A stretch of 64,000 bases of DNA from Bradyrhizobium sp. 21. GTDB taxonomy: Bacteria > Pseudomonadota > Alphaproteobacteria > Rhizobiales > Xanthobacteraceae. The stretch is taken from contig NZ_JADPJG010000006.1 of the NCBI RefSeq assembly GCF_023073335.1, forward strand, positions 277,266 through 341,265. Direction: 5' to 3'. The notes under the pieces are model-generated. The model made no database searches and was not told where the DNA came from. It worked only from the letters and a program-made list of their open reading frames with translations. This document shows positions 27,910-36,459 of the stretch, piece by piece; the stretch's first letter is position 1, and the number at the start of each line of letters is the position of its first letter. The translations under genes were made by a program, and so were the position numbers.

Positions 27910-28163
27910 ACCCACGCCCTCGCCTCGCGCTGCGCGGCCGAGATCTCAGCGTCCGACATCTGCCCGGCGACTTCCTGGCGCAGCGTCACAGCGTCCTTGC
28001 GGCCCTTGAGGGCGGCGAGGTTGAACCATTTATGCGCGGCGACGAGATCGACGAGACCGGAGCGTCCGCTCGCCCAATAGATCCCGCGCTCGAACAGCAC
28101 ATCCGACAGCGCGCCAGCGTCGATCGGCGTTGCGGTCTCCAGATCGAAAGTACCCTGAAACAT
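27897..28163 (-). CDS. Short Sel1/TPR-like protein
   Basis: The 88-residue product has one Sel1-like helical hairpin: DVLFERGIYWASGRSGLVDL then VAAHKWFNLAALKGRKDA. The AHKWFNLAA segment is the hallmark of Sel1 repeats. The rest is charged helix ending in REARAWVSAH. The start MFQGTFDLE was chosen because AGGGG lies 7 bases upstream and the sequence before it is not protein-like. Such one-repeat proteins are common in Bradyrhizobium; the role is unknown. Confidence 0.7.
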   Translation of the reverse strand: MFQGTFDLETATPIDAGALSDVLFERGIYWASGRSGLVDLVAAHKWFNLAALKGRKDAVTLRQEVAGQMSDAEISAAQREARAWVSAH

Positions 28164-28280
28164 AACGCATCCCCTATTTTCTTGTGCCGCCTCGTCCCCC
28201 GAGCGCGGCTCCCGTCCAAAACTGTTCAACTCATCCCCGAGGCTTTTTTGCCCCTGCCGTTTGCCGGCTTGTTGGAGGTA

Positions 28281-28442
28281 ATGATGGCGGGCAAATTTGA
28301 ATGGCAGTTTAAGTATCGCGATGAAGCAGAGGTAAACGCGAGCGCAGGCCGCCTGCGCGCGGAATTCAAGAAGTCCCTGATTTGCAGGCACTTCTGCGAT
28401 TCGTCAGATTCGGTTTACCGTGGGATTTTGGGAGATCGATAA
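28281..28442 (+). CDS. Possible 53-residue small protein
   Basis: A short frame starts ATGATGGCGGG just after a strong ribosome site (TTGGAGGTA immediately before the first ATG). The product begins MMAGKFEWQFKYRDEAEVNA and is charged, with a likely helix; two Cys appear late. It is divergent from the Sel1-like gene and convergent with the ankyrin gene. Support rests on the ribosome site only, so this is tentative. Confidence 0.3.
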   Translation: MMAGKFEWQFKYRDEAEVNASAGRLRAEFKKSLICRHFCDSSDSVYRGILGDR

Positions 28443-28475
28443 CCATCGCGCACGGTGACAGGCCACCCCCGAGCC

Positions 28476-29372
28476 TCATCGGAGGTGCTGCCCACTTCCC
28501 TTCAGGAGTGGAACAAGCTCCTTGTGATCAGCTTCCGCAATATCGAGCGGCGTCTTGCCGCTAGCATCCTTGGCATCTGCCCTTGCGCCGTGGTTCAACA
28601 GCTCATGCACCGTCTCCGCGTCTCCCCGCGAGACAGCCCTGTGCAGGGCTGATTGGTCTTCTCGCGTCGGCCCATTCACATTCGCCCCCTTCGAAATCAG
28701 CAGCTTCACGGCATCGAGCGACGAGGATGATGCGGCGGCGATTGGAGACACGCCCGGCGAGCTGGCGCTTGCAAGAGACCGCAAATCGGGATCGGCGCCG
28801 GCGTTGATCAGCAACATCATCATCTCGACGTTGTGTGCTTGAATCGCTCCAAGCAGTGGCGTCGCCGATCGGCTTGCCCCTCCGAGAGGCGCATCCGGGC
28901 CGTTCGGCGGAGCGCCTGCCTCGAGCAGCGCGCGGACGCAAGCCATGCTGCCATCCAGGGCCGAAGCAACCAAAGCGTTCGCCAGGCTTTGAGGATCCGT
29001 CAGGGCCCGCTCCGCCAATTCGGGCGGCAGGCTGGCAAACAACGGCATGCACGTCTTCAGAGACAGTGACTTCGGCTGACTCGGCATCGCCGCCGTGACA
29101 TTGATCGTCGGGCTGATGGTCGGACTAATCGTAGGACTGATGGTCGGGCTGATCGTGGGACTGATGTTCGGGCTGATCGTGGGACTGACGGCGGGACCGA
29201 CAATTGCGGCGGCCGGTCCTGCGTGGTTGTCGGGCCTTGAACCAAACAGCCTGTCCCAATTGCTCAGGACGCCCGTCCCCAATACGCCTACGACGCCGAT
29301 AATCGCCACAATGACTGTCTTATCCGGCTGCTTGTTAGCCTGCGCCGGTGCGCGCCCTTGCTCTTCTCCCAT
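28476..29372 (-). CDS. Membrane-anchored ankyrin repeat protein with SPTI repeat stalk
   Basis: The 298-residue protein has a short charged N-terminus, one membrane helix (TVIVAIIGVVGVLGTGVL, about 18-35), a stalk of about eight tetrapeptides SPTI/SPNI (about 62-92), and a C-terminal domain with about four ankyrin repeats (for example VKLLISKGANVNGPTREDQS and VHELLNHGARADAKDASGKT). Ankyrin domains bind other proteins. With the N-terminus inside, the ankyrin part would face the periplasm. The ATG at 29372 is preceded by GGAGG with a 5-base spacer. It stands alone between long gene-free gaps. Confidence 0.8.
   Translation of the reverse strand: MGEEQGRAPAQANKQPDKTVIVAIIGVVGVLGTGVLSNWDRLFGSRPDNHAGPAAAIVGPAVSPTISPNISPTISPTISPTISPTISPTINVTAAMPSQPKSLSLKTCMPLFASLPPELAERALTDPQSLANALVASALDGSMACVRALLEAGAPPNGPDAPLGGASRSATPLLGAIQAHNVEMMMLLINAGADPDLRSLASASSPGVSPIAAASSSSLDAVKLLISKGANVNGPTREDQSALHRAVSRGDAETVHELLNHGARADAKDASGKTPLDIAEADHKELVPLLKGSGQHLR
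29103..29186. repeat. Seven-copy 12-bp tandem repeat in the ankyrin gene
   Basis: Seven units of the form gatsgtcgggct follow without gaps (for example gatcgtgggact at 29151-29162 and again at 29175-29186). Each encodes the tetrapeptide SPTI or a variant on the minus strand, building the proposed stalk between the membrane helix and the ankyrin domain. Confidence 0.85.
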
Positions 29373-29908
29373 CCGAGCCTCCGAAATCGCATAAAGCAAT
29401 GTTGGAAGCAGACCATTCCAAGGCTGGCCTTTCAATCTAAACTTGTTGAAATCAGCCGCACCGCACTGCACGAGACGTATGCCGGCTGGTGAGTTGCCGG
29501 AAAAGAAGATCGCCGGTCGATCTGCCGTGGCAAGGCGCGCGATCTGTGAGATCGCGTACGTCCCGCCTCGACAACGTCGCGGTCAGATCAGCAATGTCGG
29601 GGATAAGGGAATGCCGGCAATACCCCGGCCTCAAGAGAACGAGGGCGTCGGCGAACACGTCAGGACCAGATTCCACCTTGACCGCAAGGCCACTCGTGAA
29701 ATTGCAGAACCGGCGAACCGGACCCGCACCGAACGAAGAAAACTTGTTTCTTCTGCCGGACCAGACTTTGGCGAGCGAACCCGCGAAAGAGAACGATCCG
29801 ACCGTTGACCTGATGTCTCGCCGACACCCTCTATCGTCGACCAGAACCTTTTGAGAGGCGCTGATGACGTGCCGGCTCTCTAGGAGCCGGCAACTTCAAA
29901 AAGCGAAG
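29373..29908. other. Gene-free region upstream of the ankyrin gene
   Basis: Apart from the ankyrin promoter and the hairpin at 29871-29891, I see no supported gene in these 536 bases. Short frames on both strands lack ribosome sites and domain character. Confidence 0.45.
29871..29891 (-). terminator. Hairpin after the Lys-rich small gene
   Basis: Perfect 8-base arms gccggctc (29871-29878) and gagccggc (29884-29891) with a 5-base loop, 18 bases after the stop of the Lys-rich gene. No U-tract follows on the minus strand, so termination strength is uncertain. Confidence 0.5.
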
Positions 29909-30007
29909 TTACTTCTTCTTGGCGACCTTGCGGGTCTTCTTCGCAGTCTTCTTCACTGCGCTCTTCGCCTTCTTCGCCTTCTTTGCCTTCTTAGCTTTCT
30001 TGGCCAT
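29909..30007 (-). CDS. 32-residue Lys/Ala-rich basic protein
   Basis: A very short gene with a strong ribosome site (GGAGGG four bases before ATG). The product begins MAKKAKKAKKAKKAK and ends in KKTRKVAKKK; more than half of its residues are Lys or Arg and it contains only A, K, S, T, V, R besides Met. It resembles the C-terminal tail of histone H1-like or HU-type DNA-binding proteins, so a nucleic-acid-binding role is plausible. A hairpin follows the stop. The gene stands alone with long gaps on both sides. Confidence 0.65.
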   Translation of the reverse strand: MAKKAKKAKKAKKAKSAVKKTAKKTRKVAKKK

Positions 30008-30573
30008 GTTGCCCTCCGATGTGTGAGATGGCTTAATCGCTGCATGCAGTCGGGGATCGAGTGCACACTCATCCCGAATACACCAACACAACGAAAAAAA
30101 CAGCGTCTCGCTTAAAGAAGTGTTGACGGCGAAACGCGCCTGCGCTGGCGAACGCGATGCAAACGGGCTGCATGAGGTGTGCTTGCGATCGCAGAGAGTG
30201 CCCGCAGCATCGACGTTTGCAAAAGATGCGATTGTAGAAAAACACTATGCAGCAAGTATTTTTTTGCACGCGTGCATCGCGCGCGATCGCTGCAATGATG
30301 CATCATGCCGATCGCGCGAGCGCCTCGTGAGGGTGCTTCGCGGACTCTGAGTCGCGGATTTTGGCAACGAAAATATTTTCATGATTAACGGCGCGAGCGC
30401 TCGTCTGAGCGTGTTCAAGCCGCCGTTTTGCGCGAATCGCGTGGCGCCGATTCGGTCGCAGCATCGCTCTCGATCGGGATGAAGTTTGCCGTTGTCGGTG
30501 CGCGCGAGCGTCGCATGGCGAACCGGAAGCGAGGTGACGACGCGCGTCCGTCACCTCGTTCTAACGCGTAAGG
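30008..30573. other. Long gap rich in short palindromes
   Basis: No supported gene in 566 bases. The stretch around 30260-30320 has a T-run followed by a 12-base palindrome tgcacgcgtgca (30265-30276) and several gatcgc/cgcgcg words and gatgcatc. These may include the promoter of the Lys-rich gene. Short frames present have no ribosome site. Confidence 0.4.
30530..30558 (-). terminator. Hairpin downstream of gatB
   Basis: Perfect 10-base arms cgaggtgacg (30530-30539) and cgtcacctcg (30549-30558), with a 9-base loop, 15 bases past the gatB stop. There is no strong U-tract on the minus strand. It probably protects or ends the gat cluster transcript. Confidence 0.55.
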
Positions 30574-32058
30574 CTAGACGCCGAGCTTGGACTTGAGCAG
30601 GTCGTTGACGCTCTGCGGGTTGGCCTTGCCGCCGGACGCCTTCATCACCTGGCCGACGAACCAGCCGAGCGACTGCGGCTTGTCCTTGACCTGCGCCGCC
30701 TTGTCGGAATTGGCCGCGATGATGTCGTCGACAACCTTTTCGATCGCCGAAAGATCCGTGACCTGCTTCATGCCGCGGCTTTCGACGAGCGCGCGGGGAT
30801 CGCCGCCCTCCTGCCAGACGATCTCGAACAGATCCTTGGCGATCTTGCCCGAGATCGTGCCCTCGCCGATCAGGTCGATGATCGCAGCCAACTGCTCGGC
30901 GCCAACCGGAGAGCCCGTAATATCCCGCCCCTCCTTGTTGAGACGGCCGAACAGCTCGTTGATGATCCAGTTCGCCGCGACCTTGCCGTCGCGCGCGCGG
31001 TCGGCGAGCTTCTCCAGCAGCGTCTCGTAGAACACCGCGCTCTCGCGCTCGGCGACCAGCACGCTCGCATCATAGGCCGACAGGCCGAAATCGGCGACGA
31101 AGCGCGTCTTCTTCTGGTCCGGCAGCTCGGGCAGCTCCGTCTTCAGCTCGTCGACGAAGGCTTGCGAGAACTCCAGCGGCAGCAGATCAGGATCGGGGAA
31201 GTAGCGGTAGTCATGCGCCTCTTCCTTTGAGCGCATCGACCGCGTCTCGCCCTTGTTGGGATCATAGAGCCGCGTTTCCTGGTCGATCTGGCCGCCGTCC
31301 TCGAGGATTTCGATCTGGCGCCGTGCCTCGTACTCGATCGCCTGGCCGATGAAGGTGATCGAGTTCATGTTCTTGATCTCGCAGCGGGTGCCGAGCGGCG
31401 CGCCCGGCTTGCGCACGGAGACGTTGACGTCGGCGCGCAAGGACCCCTTCTCCATGTCGCCGTCGCAGGTGCCGAGATAGCGCAGGATCGAGCGCAGCTT
31501 CGTGACGTAAGCCTTGGCCTGCTCGGCGTCGCGGATGTCCGGTTTCGAGACAATCTCCATCAACGCCACGCCGCAGCGGTTGAGATCGACAAAGGACAGC
31601 GACGGCGATTGGTCGTGCAGCAACTTGCCGGCGTCCTGCTCCAGATGCAGCCGCTCGATGCCGATCGCGGCAGTCCTTCCGCCGTCGAGCTCGACGATCA
31701 CCTCGCCCTCACCGACGATCGGCGACTTGTACTGGCTGATCTGATAGCCCTGCGGCGAGTCCGGATAGAAATAGTTCTTGCGATCGAACACCGAGCGCAG
31801 ATTGATCTTTGCGTTGAGGCCGAGCCCGGTCCGGACAGCCTGCCTGACGCACTCCTCGTTGATCACGGGCAGCATCCCCGGCATCGCCGCGTCGACCAGC
31901 GACACATGCGAGTTCGGATCGCCGCCGAATGCGGTGGAGGCGCCCGAGAACAGCTTTGAGTTCGACGTGACCTGGGCGTGGACCTCCAGGCCGATGACCA
32001 TCTCCCAATCGCCGGTGGCGCCTTTGAGAAGCTTGTGGGGTGCGGCAGGTGCGTTCAT
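30574..32058 (-). CDS. gatB: Asp-tRNA(Asn)/Glu-tRNA(Gln) amidotransferase subunit B
   Basis: GatB holds the misacylated tRNA and activates it with ATP so that ammonia from GatA can amidate it. The 494-residue length is normal. Family features are [24 protein letters not shown] at about 18-41, [13 protein letters not shown], the [12 protein letters not shown] segment and the KNMNSI motif, then the YqeY-like C-terminal domain. It ends the gat cluster. Its start overlaps the fkbM stop by 4 bases, which couples its translation to a methyltransferase rather than directly to gatA. Confidence 0.96.
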   Translation of the reverse strand: MNAPAAPHKLLKGATGDWEMVIGLEVHAQVTSNSKLFSGASTAFGGDPNSHVSLVDAAMPGMLPVINEECVRQAVRTGLGLNAKINLRSVFDRKNYFYPDSPQGYQISQYKSPIVGEGEVIVELDGGRTAAIGIERLHLEQDAGKLLHDQSPSLSFVDLNRCGVALMEIVSKPDIRDAEQAKAYVTKLRSILRYLGTCDGDMEKGSLRADVNVSVRKPGAPLGTRCEIKNMNSITFIGQAIEYEARRQIEILEDGGQIDQETRLYDPNKGETRSMRSKEEAHDYRYFPDPDLLPLEFSQAFVDELKTELPELPDQKKTRFVADFGLSAYDASVLVAERESAVFYETLLEKLADRARDGKVAANWIINELFGRLNKEGRDITGSPVGAEQLAAIIDLIGEGTISGKIAKDLFEIVWQEGGDPRALVESRGMKQVTDLSAIEKVVDDIIAANSDKAAQVKDKPQSLGWFVGQVMKASGGKANPQSVNDLLKSKLGV

Positions 32059-32939
32059 GGCTTTACTGGTCCCTTGGCTGCCCGCCCTTCACCCGCTTCG
32101 AGAAGCCCGTTGAGCGACCGAAGCACTTCGGCCGGCTGGCGCAGCGCGATCTCGGGGCGGCCCATCATCTTGATCCCTCCGAAAAGCGCGTCAACCTCCG
32201 GCGAGGAGGCGAACACGAAGCCGTCGAAAGACGTGCTCTGGTTCTCGAAATCGCTGGAGATCTCGACGCGGTATCCCTGCGCCTTGAGACGATCGACGAC
32301 CCCGCGATGGAGATCCTGCGAATGGGTTGCGATGAAGAGATAATCGACGCGGCGCTTGCTGAGCACGCCCTCCGCGCCCTGCAGCATCTCGACCTCGAAA
32401 GCCTGGATATCAGCATGCAATATGTCGAGATGCTTGATCTTCCTGTCCCGGAAGAAGGCGTCGACCTCGAATTTGCCGTTGCCGACAAAGGCCTTGATGA
32501 ACTCGCCCTTCAGTCCGTTGCGCGCGAAATTATCCTGACCGGCCTTCAGGCAGGCCGGGTCCGGCTCGACCAGGATGACCTCTGCCTTGGGCCGCGTCTT
32601 CTTGAGCCACATGGAATAGTGGCCCCAATAGGCGCCGAGCTCGATCATCGAGGGCGCCTCGCCGAGCCGCTTCAGCAGTTCCTGGAAGACATACTCTTCC
32701 AGCGGCTCGTGGACGCCGCGATTGATGATGAGCACACTGCTGAAGGGGCCGTAATAGGCTCCGGGCCCGATGCCCGGAACCTTCAGGCCGTTATGCAGAA
32801 AGACCTGATCGCCTTCGACGAGGCCTGCCATCGGGACGCGTTCGATCAGGAGGTTGAGGGGATCGGAAACGATCTCGCGAAAACGGCCGAATAGATCCTC
32901 CGGCTTCGCCTTCGGCCCCGTGAAAGCAGGCTCGCTCAT
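32055..32939 (-). CDS. FkbM family methyltransferase
   Basis: A 294-residue SAM-dependent methyltransferase of the FkbM group. The SAM-binding motif I is [17 protein letters not shown] (about 97-113), followed by [20 protein letters not shown] and the [20 protein letters not shown] segment, which is the FkbM equivalent of the acidic loop. FkbM enzymes O-methylate sugars or small molecules. It overlaps the genes on both sides by 4 bases (ATGA), so it is fully embedded in the gat cluster between a small TPR-like gene and gatB. The substrate is unknown. Confidence 0.85.
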   Translation of the reverse strand: MSEPAFTGPKAKPEDLFGRFREIVSDPLNLLIERVPMAGLVEGDQVFLHNGLKVPGIGPGAYYGPFSSVLIINRGVHEPLEEYVFQELLKRLGEAPSMIELGAYWGHYSMWLKKTRPKAEVILVEPDPACLKAGQDNFARNGLKGEFIKAFVGNGKFEVDAFFRDRKIKHLDILHADIQAFEVEMLQGAEGVLSKRRVDYLFIATHSQDLHRGVVDRLKAQGYRVEISSDFENQSTSFDGFVFASSPEVDALFGGIKMMGRPEIALRQPAEVLRSLNGLLEAGEGRAAKGPVKP

Positions 32940-33229
32940 GCGGATGCACTCCCACCCAGCGTATCAGCGATGCGCTGCCATTCTGCTTCAAGCGAATCCG
33001 TTGCCACCGGCTGGCCAGCCTGGCGGTACCAATAGCCGGCATTGCCGAGATCGCCCTCGACGCGGTGCAGATAGGCGTGCACCCAGGCGGCCTCGCGGCT
33101 GCTCTCCTCCTGGACGATCTTGTGCGCCTGGTCCCAGTCGCCTTTGGCGGCCCACCACAGGCCGGCGAGCGGCGCGCTGAGATCCGGCGCCGGCGCGGCG
33201 CCGTCGAGGCTGGCGATATACGCCGCCAT
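32936..33229 (-). CDS. Small TPR/Sel1-like protein in the gat cluster
   Basis: The 97-residue product is mostly helical, with PLAGLWWAAKGDWDQAHKIV and AAWVHAYLHRVEGDLGNAGYWYRQAGQP forming TPR-like pairs. The second segment resembles a Sel1-type YWYRQAG repeat. It starts 2 bases after the gatA stop and its own stop overlaps the fkbM start. Its place suggests a partner for GatCAB or for the FkbM enzyme; that is inference. Similar proteins are often annotated as hypothetical in Bradyrhizobium. Confidence 0.75.
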   Translation of the reverse strand: MAAYIASLDGAAPAPDLSAPLAGLWWAAKGDWDQAHKIVQEESSREAAWVHAYLHRVEGDLGNAGYWYRQAGQPVATDSLEAEWQRIADTLGGSASA

Positions 33230-33231
33230 GC

Positions 33232-34707
33232 TCACCACCACCTCGCGGGCGTGAAGCGGCCGGCCGCCTGCTCGATCACCTCGCCGAGCGAGAACAGCGT
33301 CTCCTCGTCGAAGGGACGGCCGATCAGTTGCAGCCCCAGCGGCAGACCCTGCGCGTCCTTGCCGGCCGGCACGGCGATGCCGGGCAGCCCCGCCATGTTC
33401 ACGGTCACCGTAAAAATGTCGTTGAGATACATCTCGACGGGGTCGGCACCGCCCTTCTCGCCGATGCCGAAGGCGGCCGACGGCGTTGCCGGCGTCAGAA
33501 TCGCGTCGACGCCCTGGGCGAAGCAATCCTCGAAATCCTTCTTGATCAGCGTGCGCACCTTCTGGGCGCGCAGATAATAGGCATCGTAATAGCCGGCCGA
33601 GAGCACATAGGTGCCGATCATGATGCGGCGGCGCACCTCTGCGCCAAAGCCTTCCGCACGGGTGTTCTCGTAGAGCTCGTTGATGTTCCTGCCCTGCTCG
33701 CGCAGGCCGTAGCGGACGCCGTCATAGCGCGCGAGATTGGAGGAGGCCTCCGCCGGCGCCACGATGTAATAGGCCGGCAGCGCATATTTGGTGTGCGGCA
33801 GGGACACCTCGACGAGCTCGGCGCCGGCCGCCTTCAGCCATGCGGCGCCCTCGCTCCAGAGCTTTTCGATCTCGGCCGGCATGCCGTCGAGGCGATATTC
33901 CTTGGGAATGCCGATCTTGATGCCCTTCACGGACTTGCCGATCGCGGCCTCGTAGTCCGGCACGGGCATGTCGACCGAAGTCGTGTCCTTCGGATCGTGG
34001 CCGGCCATCGAGCGCAGCAGCATCGCGCTATCGCGCACGCTGCGCGCAATGGGGCCTGCCTGGTCCAGCGAGGAGGCAAAGGCGACGATGCCCCAGCGCG
34101 AGCAGCGGCCATAGGTCGGCTTGATGCCGACGGTCGCGGTGAACGCGGCCGGCTGGCGGATCGAGCCGCCGGTGTCGGTGGCGGTCGCACCCATGCAGAG
34201 CAGTGCCGCCACGGCCGAGGCCGAGCCGCCGGACGAGCCGCCCGGCACCAGCGTGGTGTTGCTTCCGTCGCGCCGCCAGGGATTGCCGACGGGTCCGAAG
34301 CACGAGGTCTCGTTCGCCGAGCCCATTGCGAACTCGTCATTGTTGAGCTTGCCGAGCATGACGGCGCCGTCGCGCCAGAGCTGCGAGGTGATGGTGGACT
34401 CATAGGTCGGCACGAAATTGCCGAGGATTTTTGAGCAGGCCGTAGTGCGCACGCCCTTGGTGGCAAAGAGATCCTTGATGCCGAGCGGGATGCCGGCGAG
34501 CGGGCCGCCCTCCCCCTTGGCGATCTTCTCGTCCACGGTCTTCGCCATGTCGCGCGCGCGATCGGGCGTCTCCATCACGAAGGCGTTGAGCACGCGCGCG
34601 GCTTCGATCGCGTTCAGATGCGCGTCGGTCAGCTCGAGTGACGTGAAAGTCTTGGCCGCGAGGCCCTTGCGGGCCTCGGCGAGCGTCAGCGATGTCAAAT
34701 CGGTCAT
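33232..34707 (-). CDS. gatA: Asp-tRNA(Asn)/Glu-tRNA(Gln) amidotransferase subunit A
   Basis: GatA is the glutaminase that supplies ammonia for tRNA-dependent amidation. The amidase signature triad is present: Lys78 in [14 protein letters not shown], a cis-Ser in [18 protein letters not shown] (about 158-159), and Ser182 in [12 protein letters not shown]. At 491 residues the length is normal. The start ATG overlaps the stop of the preceding small gene by 4 bases. Alphaproteobacteria commonly need GatCAB to make Gln-tRNA and/or Asn-tRNA. Confidence 0.96.
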   Translation of the reverse strand: MTDLTSLTLAEARKGLAAKTFTSLELTDAHLNAIEAARVLNAFVMETPDRARDMAKTVDEKIAKGEGGPLAGIPLGIKDLFATKGVRTTACSKILGNFVPTYESTITSQLWRDGAVMLGKLNNDEFAMGSANETSCFGPVGNPWRRDGSNTTLVPGGSSGGSASAVAALLCMGATATDTGGSIRQPAAFTATVGIKPTYGRCSRWGIVAFASSLDQAGPIARSVRDSAMLLRSMAGHDPKDTTSVDMPVPDYEAAIGKSVKGIKIGIPKEYRLDGMPAEIEKLWSEGAAWLKAAGAELVEVSLPHTKYALPAYYIVAPAEASSNLARYDGVRYGLREQGRNINELYENTRAEGFGAEVRRRIMIGTYVLSAGYYDAYYLRAQKVRTLIKKDFEDCFAQGVDAILTPATPSAAFGIGEKGGADPVEMYLNDIFTVTVNMAGLPGIAVPAGKDAQGLPLGLQLIGRPFDEETLFSLGEVIEQAAGRFTPARWW

Positions 34708-34916
34708 TTATTGATCGGGCTGCAGAAGAACGGAGACAGGGTTTTGTCGTTGGCCGGGTCGTCTTTTTTGGCGGCGACTTTCGCAGCCGCCTCGATCTCG
34801 TCGAGCACGGCATTGACGGCGACGTTGGGGTCGGCAGCCTTGCCCTGCCGCTCCATCTTGTCGAGATAGTTCATATAGGCCTGATAGGCCTTCTCATCGT
34901 CGCAAAGCATGCACAT
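34704..34916 (-). CDS. Small conserved protein between gatC and gatA
   Basis: The 70-residue product starts [20 protein letters not shown]; a TTG 15 bases upstream could extend it. A CxxC pair near the N-terminus and one Cys near the end ([10 protein letters not shown]) could bind a metal. The middle is helical and charged. Its stop overlaps the gatA start by 4 bases. I recall small hypothetical genes in this position in related genomes but know no function. Confidence 0.65.
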   Translation of the reverse strand: MCMLCDDEKAYQAYMNYLDKMERQGKAADPNVAVNAVLDEIEAAAKVAAKKDDPANDKTLSPFFCSPINK

Positions 34917-34998
34917 CGGACTTGGTCCCAAGAGTCTTTACTTTGACGCGTTTTCTTGACGCGAACCGGCTTCCACTTCGCTCGAAACGCTAAGCCAA

Positions 34999-35286
34999 TT
35001 ACTCGACCACCTTCGGCACCAGGAAGAAGTGACCTTCGGTCGCGGGCGCGTTGGCAACGATATCGTCGGCGATCCCGCCGTCATTGACGACATCCTGGCG
35101 CTTCTTCATCTGCATCGGCGTGACCGAGGTCATCGGCTCCACGCCCTCGACATTGACCTCCGAGAGCTGCTCGACAAAGGCGAGCATGGCGTTGAGCTCG
35201 CCCTGCAGATGCGGAACTTCGCCCTCGGAAACCGCAATGCGCGCCAGATGCGCGATGCGGCGGACGGTAGCGGCGTCGACGGACAT
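34999..35286 (-). CDS. gatC: Asp-tRNA(Asn)/Glu-tRNA(Gln) amidotransferase subunit C
   Basis: GatC wraps around and stabilises GatA and GatB. The 95-residue product has the usual start [19 protein letters not shown], the [15 protein letters not shown] helix, the VEPMTSV segment and the C-terminal [14 protein letters not shown]. It opens the gat cluster; about 82 bases separate it from the next small gene. Confidence 0.95.
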   Translation of the reverse strand: MSVDAATVRRIAHLARIAVSEGEVPHLQGELNAMLAFVEQLSEVNVEGVEPMTSVTPMQMKKRQDVVNDGGIADDIVANAPATEGHFFLVPKVVE

Positions 35287-35364
35287 TATATACGGCCTCT
35301 CACGGCAAAAACCTATGTGCCGTATAGCAGAGGCCGGTTTTGCGCCGCAACCGGGGCGGCTAGC

Positions 35365-36441
35365 CTAGCCGGCCAGCGCTTTCATGCGGGCCAACGCGGA
35401 TTTGGCGAGATCCCGGGTCAATTCAGCCGCGGGAAGCTCCCGGCCCAAGGCAATCGCCTGCCCGGCCCACAGATTGGTGAAGTCCGCACGGCCTTGCTTC
35501 TCCGCGGCCACCTTCAGGGGCGCCAGCGCCGTGGCGGCATGGGGAAATGGCGGCGCATCCGGCGAGATCGGGCCGGCTTCGCGCATCAGGCGGTTCTGGA
35601 CGCCCCGCGCCGGCCGTCCGGTCATGACATTGGTGATGACGGTGGAATCATCGCGTCCCTCGGCCAGCGCGGCGCGCCCCGCCGCGGTCACCTTGGATTC
35701 CGGACAGCGCAGGTAAGCGCTGCCGATCTGCACACCGGAGGCGCCGAGCGCGAAAGCCGCCGCAATGGCGCGGCCGTCGGCGATGCCGCCGGCTGCAATG
35801 ACCGGCACCTTCACGGCATCGACGATCTGGGGCACCAGCGCAAGATTGCCGGGCTGCTCGCTGATCTTCTCCGTCAGGAACATTCCGCGATGGCCGCCGG
35901 CCTCCGCGCCTTGCGCGATCACCGCATCGACGCCGTGCTGCTCCAGCCAGACCGCTTCCTTGACGGTGGTCGCCGAGGCAATCACGAGGCAGCCCGCCGC
36001 CCTGACGCGCGCGAGCAACCCTTGCTCCGGCAGGCCGAAATGGAAGCTGACGACTTCCGGCTTAACCTCTTCCACGACGGCGCATGCCGCCGCATCGAAC
36101 GGCGCCCTGTTGGCAGCATTGACCGGTGCGGCCGGATCGAGGCCATGCTCCCCGTAATAGCCCGCGAGACGCTGCTTCCAGCGCGCCTCCGCCTCGGCCG
36201 TGAACTCGACCGGCGTGTGGCAGAAGAAGTTGAGATTGACCGGCGCGGTGACGCCCTTGCGAATGATGCCGACCTGCTCGCGGATCTTCTCCGCTGACAG
36301 CATCGCGCATGGCAGCGACCCCAGCGCCCCGCCTTGCGCCGCCGCGATCACCAGCTCCGCATCCATTACACCGGCCATCGGCGCCAGCACGATCGGGAAT
36401 TCGGTCTTGAAGAGGTCGATCAGTCGACGGTCAGGCCACAT
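35365..36441 (-). CDS. Nitronate monooxygenase-like enzyme (NPD family)
   Basis: A 358-residue FMN-binding TIM-barrel protein of the 2-nitropropane dioxygenase/nitronate monooxygenase family. Key segments are FPIVLAPMAGVMDAELVIAA, NLNFFCHTP, VSFHFGLPEQGLLARVRAAG, DAVIAQGAEAGGHRG with the conserved His, and VIAAGGIADGRAIAAAFALG. These enzymes oxidise nitronates such as propionate 3-nitronate. It lies 18 bases downstream of a second member of the same family, so the pair are probably cotranscribed. Confidence 0.88.
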   Translation of the reverse strand: MWPDRRLIDLFKTEFPIVLAPMAGVMDAELVIAAAQGGALGSLPCAMLSAEKIREQVGIIRKGVTAPVNLNFFCHTPVEFTAEAEARWKQRLAGYYGEHGLDPAAPVNAANRAPFDAAACAVVEEVKPEVVSFHFGLPEQGLLARVRAAGCLVIASATTVKEAVWLEQHGVDAVIAQGAEAGGHRGMFLTEKISEQPGNLALVPQIVDAVKVPVIAAGGIADGRAIAAAFALGASGVQIGSAYLRCPESKVTAAGRAALAEGRDDSTVITNVMTGRPARGVQNRLMREAGPISPDAPPFPHAATALAPLKVAAEKQGRADFTNLWAGQAIALGRELPAAELTRDLAKSALARMKALAG

Positions 36442-36459
36442 GGTTGTTCCCTCTTGTCT

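Noticed and set aside
29443..29854. Two overlapping plus-strand frames of 121 codons each
   Set aside because: Neither has a ribosome site, domain or realistic composition; both translations look random.
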